A stretch of DNA of 18,570 bases from Fidelibacterota bacterium (GCA_012964275.1 DTUG01000236.1:1-18570); one strand, 5' to 3'; shown: positions 1 through 7,830, numbered from the stretch's first letter. Program-made: numbers and translations. Notes: generated by a model from the sequence alone, not told the origin.

Positions 1-833
1 TTACCTTCACTGATCCGTTGGCGAATAATGGTTAATTTTTGAGCTGGACCATCCGGAACCCTTTCGGATGACATACCCAATATATCCTGGCTTAATGCTC
101 GCTGATCTGGTGTATTCGTGTACATAGCCATTGCATCAACAGTTCCTTTATGATCCGGGTCCAGTTCAAGCGCTTCTTCAAAGGAATGTTTGGCTTTTTC
201 ATACTCACCCAGGGTTGCATAAAAGGAACCAAGGTAAAAATGCGCATCAGGGTTGGTTGGATTTTTGGTGACTTCTCTCAGATAGACGTCTTTAGCACCT
301 TCCCAATCGCTAATAGACTCGTAATGGAGTCCCAACTGCCGCTGCAAGTAAATATTCTCCGGGCTATTGCGAGCATCCATTTCATAATCGCCCGTTGTCA
401 AAAATGGTTTGGAATCAAGCCGGACAACTTTTTTATGTGGTTTTTCCTGATAAAGATAGCGGGTGGCTTTTGCCATTTTCTTATTGGAAGCTGCGAGCTG
501 CCCAGTTAAGATAAATAACTCGTCTGCATAAGCAGCGGTATTGATCCGGGGACCTTTCTTAACGGGGGGAGGACTCTGGACCGGTTCGGCAGAAACTGTC
601 TTTTTACGCTTTTTCTTTTTAGATGATTTTTTCTTTTTACCTTTACTCTTCTTCTTTTTCTTTTTAGATGACTTTTTCTTCTTACCCTTACTCTTCTTCT
701 TTTTCTTTTTAGATGACTTTTTCTTCTTTTGTGCTGCTTCAGCGAATCCAGAGTAGACGGATCCTGCGGTCGACAAAGGTATACTGCCGAACAGAAATAG
801 ACATATAAGCAGCCGGGATATAAATTTCATCAT
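1..833 (-). CDS. Exported lysine-rich TPR protein (3' end beyond window)
   Basis: This minus-strand frame is open from an ATG at 833 to the left edge (277 codons, no stop), so the C-terminus is missing. Residues 1-23 look like a signal peptide (MMKFISRLL, then a hydrophobic stretch, then PLSTA). Residues 36-78 are almost only Lys and Ser, in three copies of a 15-residue unit. A Pro-rich linker follows (about 84-96). Residues about 160-228 match tetratricopeptide repeats, for example FYLGSFYATLGEYEKAKHSF ending in ALELDPDH. TPRs normally mediate protein-protein contacts; with a signal peptide this would act in the periplasm or envelope. A second ATG at 830 is equally possible and no clear Shine-Dalgarno sequence precedes either. 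It lies 157 bases downstream of the HMA lipoprotein gene with no terminator visible, so co-transcription is possible. The specific function is not recognised. Confidence 0.85.
   Translation of the reverse strand, partial: MMKFISRLLICLFLFGSIPLSTAGSVYSGFAEAAQKKKKSSKKKKKKSKGKKKKSSKKKKKKSKGKKKKSSKKKKRKKTVSAEPVQSPPPVKKGPRINTAAYADELFILTGQLAASNKKMAKATRYLYQEKPHKKVVRLDSKPFLTTGDYEMDARNSPENIYLQRQLGLHYESISDWEGAKDVYLREVTKNPTNPDAHFYLGSFYATLGEYEKAKHSFEEALELDPDHKGTVDAMAMYTNTPDQRALSQDILGMSSERVPDGPAQKLTIIRQRISEG
600..728 (-). repeat. 45-bp tandem repeat coding a Lys/Ser-rich segment
   Basis: Three consecutive copies, the last partial, of a 45-base unit encode KKKKSSKKKKKKSKG. The plus-strand marker agatga recurs at 621, 666 and 711, exactly 45 bases apart. 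Copies differ mainly by synonymous AAA/AAG changes, so the array is old enough to have drifted or is selected at protein level. It lies inside the TPR gene. Confidence 0.9.
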
Positions 834-990
834 GTGGGGTGTAACTCGAATTACGGACGGAATTTACAAAACTACACCAATCTTCCAAGCATTATTTATG
901 CAGGAACACCTCCGGTGGGATTTGAATTAAATTTGGCTATGCGGTGACATATTAAAGTGTTTTCTACTCTGCAACAATCAGAATCTGGTA
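834..990. other. Intergenic gap between HMA lipoprotein and TPR gene
   Basis: I see no convincing gene, tRNA or terminator here. There is a short inverted repeat (CACC-TCC-GGTG near 907-917) without a T-tract. A plus-strand frame is open up to a TGA at 945-947 but has no supported start. The gap probably carries the leader of the TPR gene. Confidence 0.4.
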
Positions 991-1317
991 TTATCCTCCA
1001 ACTTTACAGCATTTCGGCAATGTTTCGTAAGCTATAGGATCTGCTTTGTTATCATTCGCCTGATAGCCAATGGCTGTAATGGCTTTTTCGATGCTTGTCA
1101 GATCGACTTTCTGATTATCAAATGTTATTTCACCAACCTTTTTTTCAACATCAATTTTGACAATCTTTATACCTTCAAGATCATTCAGCGCATTTTTAAT
1201 GTTGTCTTCGCACATACCGCACATAATAGTAGGCAGGTTTATTTCTGCGCGGCTTTTACTGCAGGCAATTACTCCAACGGATAAAATAACTGTAAGAATT
1301 ATCGATGTGAATTTCAT
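991..1317 (-). CDS. HMA-domain lipoprotein (heavy-metal-binding)
   Basis: A 108-residue protein. I start it at the ATG at 1317 (MKFTSIILT) because AAAAAGGAG lies just upstream at normal spacing; an in-frame ATG eight codons earlier would put that ribosome site inside the gene. Residues 1-18 form a lipoprotein signal with lipobox VIAC (Cys19), so it is likely anchored in the envelope facing the periplasm. Residues about 27-90 look like a heavy-metal-associated fold with CGMC (Cys33, Cys36), the CxxC metal site of copper/mercury chaperones, and a typical ending pattern AITAIGYQA. The tail has a second cysteine pair (KCCKVGG), which could add to metal binding. It is the fourth gene of the M1 peptidase operon, 23 bases after the isochorismatase gene. 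Family knowledge suggests binding of a soft metal such as Cu(I); which metal cannot be told. Confidence 0.85.
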   Translation of the reverse strand: MKFTSIILTVILSVGVIACSKSRAEINLPTIMCGMCEDNIKNALNDLEGIKIVKIDVEKKVGEITFDNQKVDLTSIEKAITAIGYQANDNKADPIAYETLPKCCKVGG

Positions 1318-1340
1318 TATTGAACTCCTTTTTATTTTCA

Positions 1341-1871
1341 TTACTTGACTAACTTGATCAATTTTTTAAACCTACTGCCAACCGCTTGTTTTTGCAAATA
1401 AAACAGCAGTAATTCAACAGTGGTTAGTTTTGCACCTACATCTCGAATGCGTTCCAACCCCACATTCTTATTAATATCATAGCGTGAAGATACGGCATCT
1501 GCAACAATCTCTACATCATATCCATTTCGCACCAAATCGTTGGCAGTCTGGTATATGCAGATATGGGTTTCAATACCGGCAAGTATTAAAGTATCAAAAT
1601 CAATTTCACCGAGGGTAAGGCGAAACGTATCATCATCCATACAGGAAAAGGTCGTTTTCTCAATACAGGAATGTTTTAGAAGAAATTGAGATAACGGTTT
1701 GATAGTCGGTCCAAGCTTGTCTGGTGTTTGCTCGGTATAGATGATAGGCTGTTCGAATAATTGGAATCCCTGAACCAGAATGGATAGTTGTTTCTCCAAC
1801 ACATTTCTTTCATGTATAACAGGAAACAGTTTTTCCTGAACATCAATAATGACCAATAATGGATTCTGCAT
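1341..1871 (-). CDS. Isochorismatase-family cysteine hydrolase
   Basis: A 176-residue single-domain hydrolase of the isochorismatase-like family (compact members related to YcaC). The catalytic triad is visible, numbered from the ATG start: Asp10 in LLVIIDVQ, Lys72 in CIEKTTFS and Cys105 in GIETHICIYQTANDL; the cis-peptide-type GIETH context is typical. Family members hydrolyse amides or vinyl ethers (nicotinamide, N-carbamoyl compounds, isochorismate); the substrate here cannot be deduced. No signal peptide, so cytoplasmic. Two starts compete: TTG at 1877 overlapping the previous stop (TTGA) or ATG at 1871 two bases after it; I prefer ATG. Either way it is translationally coupled to the 2H phosphoesterase gene upstream. 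Last residues are basic and hydrophobic (SRFKKLIKLVK). Confidence 0.9.
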   Translation of the reverse strand: MQNPLLVIIDVQEKLFPVIHERNVLEKQLSILVQGFQLFEQPIIYTEQTPDKLGPTIKPLSQFLLKHSCIEKTTFSCMDDDTFRLTLGEIDFDTLILAGIETHICIYQTANDLVRNGYDVEIVADAVSSRYDINKNVGLERIRDVGAKLTTVELLLFYLQKQAVGSRFKKLIKLVK

Positions 1872-1873
1872 GA

Positions 1874-2383
1874 TCAAATCGCACCAAAGTGACGGTGAAC
1901 AAGCACTTCCCAGTCATCGACAGTTTCACCTGTTCTTACAAGAGAAATAGCAGAAAAATTCAATTTTTCCGGTATGGGAATCCTTTCGGCATAGTGTAAG
2001 AGTTCATCCGATTCATAGTTACCATAGGCAAGGCTTAAATGTGGATCAAATGCATATCGCCGGTACGACAAAAGATTGTCTTTGCAAATTGAGAACATGG
2101 ATTTCATTCTGTCATTAATTCGTAAAGAAAAGTATAGACATTTCCATTTCGAATTTCCTGTTTTAATACGTTTTACTTTCGTCGAAAACTCGGCATGTTT
2201 GGTGGCAATATGACTAATGAGTGGTTCTATTTCATATGGATCGCACTTCAGCCTGCCGTATAAAGTACAGTGGGGTTCATAAACAGGAAATTGAAGTTTC
2301 CTGGCCAGTTTATTAATGATCTGACGGCACTGTCTACGGCTGTCTCGCTCCGGTATAAGCCACACCGAAAAAGGTTCTATCAT
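1874..2383 (-). CDS. 2H phosphoesterase (cyclic phosphodiesterase-like)
   Basis: A 169-residue protein of the 2H phosphoesterase superfamily, which uses two H-x-S/T motifs to open cyclic phosphates (2',3'-cyclic nucleotides, ADP-ribose 1'',2''-cyclic phosphate) or RNA ends. Both motifs are present in the right context: H38-C-T40 in YEPHCTLYG and H115-L-S117 in FDPHLSLAYG, about 75 residues apart as usual. The pattern resembles the plant/yeast cyclic phosphodiesterase group more than bacterial ThpR/LigT, though this is a judgement by eye. No signal peptide. ATG at 2383 overlaps the TGA of the M1 peptidase gene by four bases (ATGA), so the two are coupled. The biological substrate is unknown. 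Confidence 0.85.
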   Translation of the reverse strand: MIEPFSVWLIPERDSRRQCRQIINKLARKLQFPVYEPHCTLYGRLKCDPYEIEPLISHIATKHAEFSTKVKRIKTGNSKWKCLYFSLRINDRMKSMFSICKDNLLSYRRYAFDPHLSLAYGNYESDELLHYAERIPIPEKLNFSAISLVRTGETVDDWEVLVHRHFGAI

Positions 2384-4857
2384 TGATCCAGGATTTTTTG
2401 GATATCATCCACCATACGGCGCAATTCAATAACATCCTTTTCTTTCTTTGTTTGTTTTTTTGTTTTTTGCATTTCAATGGCTTTCTTCGCACGGAGAACA
2501 TTCACAGTGAGAACGGGATCTGACTCTTTGACACTATCAAGCGCAGCAAAATGAGACTTGTTGCCGTGTTTGCCTAATTGGTTAATTGCCTCGCGGCGAG
2601 CAAAGCGGTCCTTATCACCTAAAAAATCAATAAAAAGATCAACAGTTTTTGGTTTAGTTTTCACATAAGCGCCTAGTTCCTTAATTGCCGATGGTCGTGC
2701 CTCCCAACTCAATCCGCCATATGATGCCAATTCCTGAAGGCGGCTATAGTTTTGGTCAGTTTTAACTGTACTAAAATAAACCAATGCGGATTTACGAACC
2801 GTATCATTATGCGATTCCGTATTTAATAATCCATCTACATACATTTTTGCACTGGAAGAATCCACTGAAACCAAAGTTTTAAACGCATCCGCAATAACAT
2901 AATAATTTGTATCTGCCCGTATAACGGATTGTAAAAAGTTGCTGACACCAGCATTACCTTTATAATTTTTTAAAACAGTTAAAAGTGCTCTTTTAACCCG
3001 ACTGTCATGCTCCTCATTAATCCAAATATAGTCCTCGAATTGTATCTTTGGTTTTAATTTACCAAATGCAATTGCAGCTTCTTTACGAACTCCCCAGAAG
3101 GGATCCGTTTTAGCTGCCTCCAAAAGTATATACTCAACAACTTTCCTACCTTTTTTCTTAGATAATTCATGCGCAGCCCAGATCCGATCCAATACATTGG
3201 ATGCGTTTTGCAATTGGTATTTGAGGTCCGTCACTGATTTGCCCATCTTGAGTTTGCTGGGAATCCTCATACCAGAGTTGAATATCACCATTTTTGGTCT
3301 GAAGGTGCAGGGAAGATCGAAAACGGTTTCCTGATCTTCAACCCATACAGTATGTTCTGTAACCTCGCCATTATCGATTAGAACCCTAACAGGCATTTTA
3401 AATAAGTTTGACTTTTTTAGATCCTGTGTTTGGCGGACATGGAGTTTTAGGGTTTTAGTACGCTGGTTATAAGACCAGCTTACGTTGTATTCTGGAAAAC
3501 CTGGTTCATAAACCCATTGTTTGAAAAACCAGTCTAAATTTTGCCCAGTTATTTCTTCGATAGCTTTTTTCAGATCAGTAGTTTCCACGTTTTTCATTTT
3601 ATTTTCATTTGTATAATGACGGATAGCTCGCCAAAAGCCCTCTTCACCCAAAACATCCTCTATCATATTCAAAATCAGGCTGCCTTTTGCATAAACATGG
3701 GAATCAAATAACTCCATAGGTACAAAATATTCAAAATGGACAGTTGGCCGACGATTTCTTTTATCATTTCCATGGTACCCTCGAATCTCGCCAAGTCTGA
3801 TATAATCCCCCTCATCCAGTCCCAAATTATGAGTCTGATATAAGCGAGAAAAAAACGTAGCGAAACCTTCATTGAGCCAGATATTAGCCCAGTTACGCGT
3901 AGTAATCATGTCACCATACCACTGGTGAGCCAATTCATGAGCTACCAAGCCGTCACTGCTATGATCTGGTACTGCTCTGGCATCATGCATGGTGCGGTCA
4001 GTATTATGGGTCAATGTAATATTTTCCATGCCACCGAACATAAAATCCGAAACGATCACTTGATCATACTTCTCAAAAGGATAATCGACACCGGTTACAT
4101 TATTAAAATATTTAACCATATCGGGTGTTTTGCCAAATGATCTCAGGGCTTCATTTTGATTCTCAGGGTAGACCCAGTAATTGATGGGCAGATCACCCCA
4201 TTTATCTTCTACTTTTACATAATTACCCACTGCGAATGATATTAGATAGCTTACCATAGGAAAATTCTCCCGCCAGTGAAAAGTGTGAGTACCGTCATCA
4301 TTAACCACTTGCGATACTAATTCACCATTAGAGATCGCTTCGAATTCACTGTCCACGGTTAAAATAGTTTCAAAAGTTGCACGATCATTGGGATAATCGT
4401 ACAGCGGTACCCAATGATGGTTATCTGTTTCCTCGCCTTGGGTCCAAGCCTGAGCGCGCCTATCTGGATATGTGGAATCAGGTTTGAAAAAATAAAGCCC
4501 CGTACGTGGCGTAGCCGTATAGTTCATTGTTACTTTTAAAGTATCGGCCCAACCGTAGGGTTTTCGCAGATCCAGATGCACCTGATTTTCGCTCTGAAAA
4601 AACGGAATATCTTTTTTATCCAGCCTTACACGGCGGATAACCATATCCTCTGCATCCATATTTAAATGGGATAAGGAAGAAACTAAAGGACTGAATGTAT
4701 GGGTCACCTTTCCCACTACTTGCTCAGCTGTGAAATCCACGCGGATATCAATACGAGTATGGAGAATATCTACAACCCGATTTCGAGTAGAATTCCTTGG
4801 CGGATGATCAGCACACAATACCGAAATAAATATTAAAATGATTGCCGTTTTATCCAT
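2380..4857 (-). CDS. Exported M1 family zinc aminopeptidase with HEAT-like tail
   Basis: An 825-residue gluzincin of the M1 family (aminopeptidase N/LTA4 hydrolase type), which removes N-terminal residues from peptides. The active site is complete: GGMEN (275-279) for substrate amino-end binding, HELAH (His307, Glu308, His311) and the third zinc ligand Glu330 in NEGFA, with the likely catalytic Tyr389 in SHVYAKGS. Residues about 30-240 are the N-terminal beta-domain; about 545-800 contain helical repeats with RKEAAIAFGKL- and RREAINQLGKH-type turns, as in HEAT-repeat M1 proteins. A short hydrophobic leader (residues 1-17, before ADHPP) suggests export to the periplasm. The C-terminus is Lys-rich. 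AAGGG lies a few bases before the ATG at 4857, supporting the start. It is the first gene of the minus-strand operon and is divergent from the methyltransferase gene. Confidence 0.95.
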   Translation of the reverse strand: MDKTAIILIFISVLCADHPPRNSTRNRVVDILHTRIDIRVDFTAEQVVGKVTHTFSPLVSSLSHLNMDAEDMVIRRVRLDKKDIPFFQSENQVHLDLRKPYGWADTLKVTMNYTATPRTGLYFFKPDSTYPDRRAQAWTQGEETDNHHWVPLYDYPNDRATFETILTVDSEFEAISNGELVSQVVNDDGTHTFHWRENFPMVSYLISFAVGNYVKVEDKWGDLPINYWVYPENQNEALRSFGKTPDMVKYFNNVTGVDYPFEKYDQVIVSDFMFGGMENITLTHNTDRTMHDARAVPDHSSDGLVAHELAHQWYGDMITTRNWANIWLNEGFATFFSRLYQTHNLGLDEGDYIRLGEIRGYHGNDKRNRRPTVHFEYFVPMELFDSHVYAKGSLILNMIEDVLGEEGFWRAIRHYTNENKMKNVETTDLKKAIEEITGQNLDWFFKQWVYEPGFPEYNVSWSYNQRTKTLKLHVRQTQDLKKSNLFKMPVRVLIDNGEVTEHTVWVEDQETVFDLPCTFRPKMVIFNSGMRIPSKLKMGKSVTDLKYQLQNASNVLDRIWAAHELSKKKGRKVVEYILLEAAKTDPFWGVRKEAAIAFGKLKPKIQFEDYIWINEEHDSRVKRALLTVLKNYKGNAGVSNFLQSVIRADTNYYVIADAFKTLVSVDSSSAKMYVDGLLNTESHNDTVRKSALVYFSTVKTDQNYSRLQELASYGGLSWEARPSAIKELGAYVKTKPKTVDLFIDFLGDKDRFARREAINQLGKHGNKSHFAALDSVKESDPVLTVNVLRAKKAIEMQKTKKQTKKEKDVIELRRMVDDIQKILDQ

Positions 4858-5034
4858 GATGCCCTTATTGCTTACAGTGGGAAATTATAATAACACAGAT
4901 TACTTCGCCATTTATCATTTATTATTCAATAAAGATAATTAATATAGAATTTCTATTGTAGTTCGACAAATTTTGAATTTGACCTGAATTAGCTTATTGC
5001 CAGCCAAATTTATTTCCTAGTAAACTTCTTGCTC
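4858..5034. promoter_or_regulatory. Divergent promoter region, M1 operon / methyltransferase
   Basis: An AT-rich spacer between two divergent genes must hold both promoters. Two small perfect inverted repeats stand out: ATAGAA-T-TTCTAT (4944-4956) and CAAATT-TTG-AATTTG (4967-4981), candidate operators. TATAGAAT at 4943-4950 resembles a plus-strand -10 box, but no good -35 partner is seen. Assignment of boxes is weak. Confidence 0.3.
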
Positions 5035-6390
5035 ATGGAAAACCGGTTCAATGACCTCTCTGCTAAAGAATGGCTGCCTTTCCAGAAATCATTTTCCATT
5101 TTCAAAGATAAAAAATCATTGATCAGGGATAATCTTCTATTTTTCACGAAACCATCTTTATCCCCGACCCCAATTGTAACAGCAAAGGGCTCCAGTGATT
5201 TTGAAAGAATGGTCAAAACTCAAGCTAAGAATATCAAGATTAGTTATAGCGATGAAAAAGATATATCCAGTTTAGATTTAATATGCATGGACATTACTCA
5301 TCAACTGAACAAAGCGGATAATTTTGAATCAGTAAATAAAATTCTGGACCATTCAGTGCAATGGATCAAAGAAACATCTTCATCATTAAACCTGAGAAAA
5401 TTTATATGGATCCTTGCTCAAAATGTATTTATTGATGGAGTGTTTTTTCCAGCTGCCTGGGAATTGTCTAACCGAATGGCGAAGATACTGTGTCAAAAGG
5501 ATGAAAAAATTATTTGTCTGCCAGACCAAACGGGCACACTGGTTTCACTTTACTTCCGTAAGGACCACCGGATAGGTGACCGAACCACAGCTTTATGCTC
5601 ATCATTACAAACCGCATGGATTAAAATGAAGCATATTCCCGGAGTGCATAAAATTCCAGAATGGTTTATCTTGAAACCAAAGCCCCGGAAAAAACAGGAA
5701 ATACAGCATCCGGCAAAATACCCTGAAGAATTGGTTCGCTTGTATCTGGAAAATTATACAAAGCCCAATAACATTATTTTTGATCCTATGACAGGAACTG
5801 GTACAACCCAGGTTGAAGCATTGAAATTGAACCGTGAAGCATATGGTATCGAGCTTAGTTCCATGTTCCATCACATCGCTTCTGAGCGGTGCACGCAAAT
5901 AGATACAGATCTTAATTGGGAAATAGTGGAGGGTGATGCCCGAAAAATCAAAAATATTCAATTCCCCAAATTTGATTATGTTATTACCTCGCCTCCTTAT
6001 TGGGATATGCTGAACATGAAAGGCGCTGAGACCCAAGCTAATCGTCATTATAAGGGATTAAAAACTAATTATTCAGATGATAAAAACGATCTAGGTAACC
6101 TTAGCGATTACAAAGATTTTATAGCTGTTTTATCCAATATCTATATCGATACCATAAAGTGCATCAAACCGGACGGGTATATGACTATCGTAGTGAAAAA
6201 TGTGAAAAAAAAGGGAGAGCACTATCCCCTTGCTTCTGACCTGACCGAACAGCTTTTACCGCATGTACCGCTGGTACATGTAGCCTTCTGGTGCCAGGAT
6301 GACCTGAAAATTGCGCCATACGGATATAAACATACCTGGGTCAGTAACACATTCCACCACTATTGCCTAACCTTTAAGAAACCTGCTTGA
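5035..6390 (+). CDS. Orphan DNA methyltransferase (N4-cytosine/N6-adenine type)
   Basis: A 451-residue protein. The C-terminal half is an amino-methylating DNA methyltransferase: HPAKYPEE (225-232) as motif X, DPMTGTGTT (250-258) as SAM-binding motif I, GIEL as the acidic motif II, and TSPPYW (318-323) as catalytic motif IV. The order X-I-IV is that of the gamma-type arrangement. SPPYW favours N4-cytosine, but N6-adenine cannot be excluded. The first ~200 residues match nothing I recognise and may hold target recognition or another domain. An in-frame TTG at 5029 could be the start, but the ATG at 5035 is the simpler choice; no strong ribosome site precedes either. No endonuclease gene is adjacent, so it is probably a solitary methylase acting in regulation, replication marking or anti-restriction. 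Its stop abuts the stop of the convergent small gene with zero spacing. Confidence 0.9.
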   Translation: MENRFNDLSAKEWLPFQKSFSIFKDKKSLIRDNLLFFTKPSLSPTPIVTAKGSSDFERMVKTQAKNIKISYSDEKDISSLDLICMDITHQLNKADNFESVNKILDHSVQWIKETSSSLNLRKFIWILAQNVFIDGVFFPAAWELSNRMAKILCQKDEKIICLPDQTGTLVSLYFRKDHRIGDRTTALCSSLQTAWIKMKHIPGVHKIPEWFILKPKPRKKQEIQHPAKYPEELVRLYLENYTKPNNIIFDPMTGTGTTQVEALKLNREAYGIELSSMFHHIASERCTQIDTDLNWEIVEGDARKIKNIQFPKFDYVITSPPYWDMLNMKGAETQANRHYKGLKTNYSDDKNDLGNLSDYKDFIAVLSNIYIDTIKCIKPDGYMTIVVKNVKKKGEHYPLASDLTEQLLPHVPLVHVAFWCQDDLKIAPYGYKHTWVSNTFHHYCLTFKKPA

Positions 6391-6751
6391 TCAAACCAGA
6401 AAACTTCCCGACCGAATCGAGTCGTAAAGGTGAGGATTAAGCGAGCTGAAAGAAGATAAATTCTTAAGAGATGCAACCCGGTTAATAATTCTAGTACTTA
6501 TGGCTTTATTGTTTGTAGTAAAGGGCTGTTTTCGCTTGAATGATAACCAATCCTTGTTTTGTGCAAAACCAGTGATGACAAGTTCCGGGTGGAAATGGAT
6601 ATCCGACAGATATTTTTTACCATCACCGAAACCAGATAATTCGTTCCAAAACCAATTTTCATCAAAGGGTGGCGTATTCAATTGATTTTTTGATTAACCG
6701 GTCATACAAACGGTTTTCTAATTGAACACGAATCAAATCTTTTGAATCCAT
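6391..6751 (-). CDS. Small hypothetical gene, apparently frameshifted
   Basis: Two minus-strand frames join into one plausible small protein. The first starts at an ATG at 6751 (MDSKDLIRVQLENRLYDRLI) and stops after 29 codons. The second is open from a TTG at 6681 to the TGA at 6391 (96 codons, containing FDENWFWNELSGFGDGKKYL). They meet at a run of six A (T6 on the plus strand, 6685-6690). With five A the reading would pass straight from DRLIKN into QLNTPPFDENWF, giving about 119 residues. The TTG has no ribosome site, which argues for one broken or misread gene rather than a 96-residue protein. I recognise no family; it is hydrophilic with no signal or membrane segment. It follows the sigma factor gene, beyond its terminator. 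Confidence 0.55.
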
Positions 6752-6784
6752 AGTGAAAATTAATGATATAAAATATCCGTAAAC

Positions 6785-6810
6785 AAAAAGGAGCATTTCT
6801 GCTCCTTTTT
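6785..6810 (-). terminator. Rho-independent terminator of the sigma factor gene
   Basis: A ten-base-pair perfect stem (AAAAAGGAGC pairing with GCTCCTTTTT) closes a six-base loop, starting 17 bases after the sigma factor stop codon. On the minus strand the stem runs into TTTTTGTTT. It is flanked by A and T runs on both sides, so it could work in both directions. Confidence 0.9.
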
Positions 6811-6826
6811 TTCAGATTAATAATTC

Positions 6827-7768
6827 TTAACCAAGATAACGCCGCAGGCTTTTACTTCGTGATCGATGGCGAAGTCGCTGAATTGCTTTTTCTTTAATCT
6901 GCCGGACTCGTTCCCGGGTCAGATCAAATTCTTCACCGATCTCATTCAAGGTCATGGCACTATCACGATCGATACCGAAATACATTTCAAGGACAGCCCG
7001 TTCCCGCCCAGATAATGTTCCCAAGGCACCAGCAACTTCTTCTGACATTGATTCCCGCATGATGTTTGCTTCAGGTTTCTCTATCTGGTCATCTTGAATG
7101 ATATCCATCAAGCTACTGTTCTCCCCCTCCTGAAATGGAGAATTGAGTGAACTGTGCCGGCGAGAATACTGCATGGCCATCAGGACTTCATCCCCACTCA
7201 TTTCAAGTTGTCCACCGATTTCATCGCCTTTTGGTTGACGTTCCACTTCCGCTTCCAACTTTTCTGCGGCCCTAGTAATCTTGGTAATGGTACCGACTCG
7301 GTTTAAGGGCAAACGAATCAACCTAGATTGTTCTGCTAAAGCCTGTAGGATTGACTGTCGTATCCACCATACAGCATAGGAAATGAATTTAAATCCACGA
7401 GTATGATCAAATCGCTTTGCCGCTTTAATTAAGCCCAAATTCCCCTCATTGATGATATCTGCCAACGAAAGTCCATTTCCCTGATACTTCTTTGCTACCG
7501 AAACCACAAACCGTAGATTGGCCTCCACAAGTTCCTTCATAGCCAATTCATCATTTGCCTGAATGCGAATAGCAAGTTCCACTTCACGTTGTGGTGGTAA
7601 CGGATTAAATTTTCCAATTTCAGCCAAGTACATGCTTATACTACCGCTGGAAACCTTACTTTGCTTTTTTACTAATAATTTTTTCTGCCCGTTGCTCTTC
7701 TTAACTATGACAGGTTTATTTCCAGCCAATTCAGCTTGCGATTTTTTCTGTGTATTTTTTTTGGTCAA
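6827..7768 (-). CDS. rpoD: RNA polymerase sigma factor, RpoD/SigA (sigma-70) family
   Basis: A 313-residue sigma-70 factor that directs RNA polymerase to promoters. Region 1.2 begins near SISMYLAEIGKF (43-54); region 2 contains DIINEGNLGLIKAAKRFD (104-121) and FISYAVWWIRQSI (128-140), the core-binding and -10 recognition parts; region 3 spans about 145-225; region 4.2 is the helix-turn-helix TLNEIGEEFDLTRERVRQIK (273-292). There is no long region 1.1, as in Bacteroidota-type primary sigma factors; the first 40 residues are instead Lys-rich. The start is uncertain: the open frame begins at TTG (7768) with no clear ribosome site, and an ATG at 7799 in another frame would join it only by a base change in the A8 run just after the TTG. 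Whether it is the sole housekeeping sigma factor cannot be decided here. It lies 62 bases after the amidotransferase gene and is closed by a hairpin terminator. Confidence 0.93.
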   Translation of the reverse strand: MTKKNTQKKSQAELAGNKPVIVKKSNGQKKLLVKKQSKVSSGSISMYLAEIGKFNPLPPQREVELAIRIQANDELAMKELVEANLRFVVSVAKKYQGNGLSLADIINEGNLGLIKAAKRFDHTRGFKFISYAVWWIRQSILQALAEQSRLIRLPLNRVGTITKITRAAEKLEAEVERQPKGDEIGGQLEMSGDEVLMAMQYSRRHSSLNSPFQEGENSSLMDIIQDDQIEKPEANIMRESMSEEVAGALGTLSGRERAVLEMYFGIDRDSAMTLNEIGEEFDLTRERVRQIKEKAIQRLRHRSRSKSLRRYLG

Positions 7769-7830
7769 GGATGGGGCCCCAATTCGTTGAATTCATTACG
7801 AAAAAAGTCAGACAATCTACAAAAATTAAA

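Noticed and set aside
541..756. Plus-strand frame rich in Phe/Leu/Asp repeats
   Set aside because: It is the complement of the Lys/Ser repeat of the TPR gene.
841..930. Possible tRNA because of a TTCGAGT motif and nearby short stems
   Set aside because: The T-arm stem does not pair properly and no seven-base acceptor stem or anticodon arm can be formed.
834..947. Plus-strand open frame containing YAGTPPVGFELNLAMR before a TGA at 945
   Set aside because: It has no supported start, overlaps the start of the TPR gene on the other strand and matches no family I know.
6262..6280. Perfect inverted repeat CATGTACC-GCT-GGTACATG
   Set aside because: It lies inside the methyltransferase gene and encodes HVPLVHV in frame; no T-run or regulatory context, so probably chance or codon coincidence.
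6500..6685. Plus-strand frame of 61 codons opposite the small frameshifted gene
   Set aside because: It is antisense to the more protein-like minus-strand reading and has no ribosome site; treated as a shadow.
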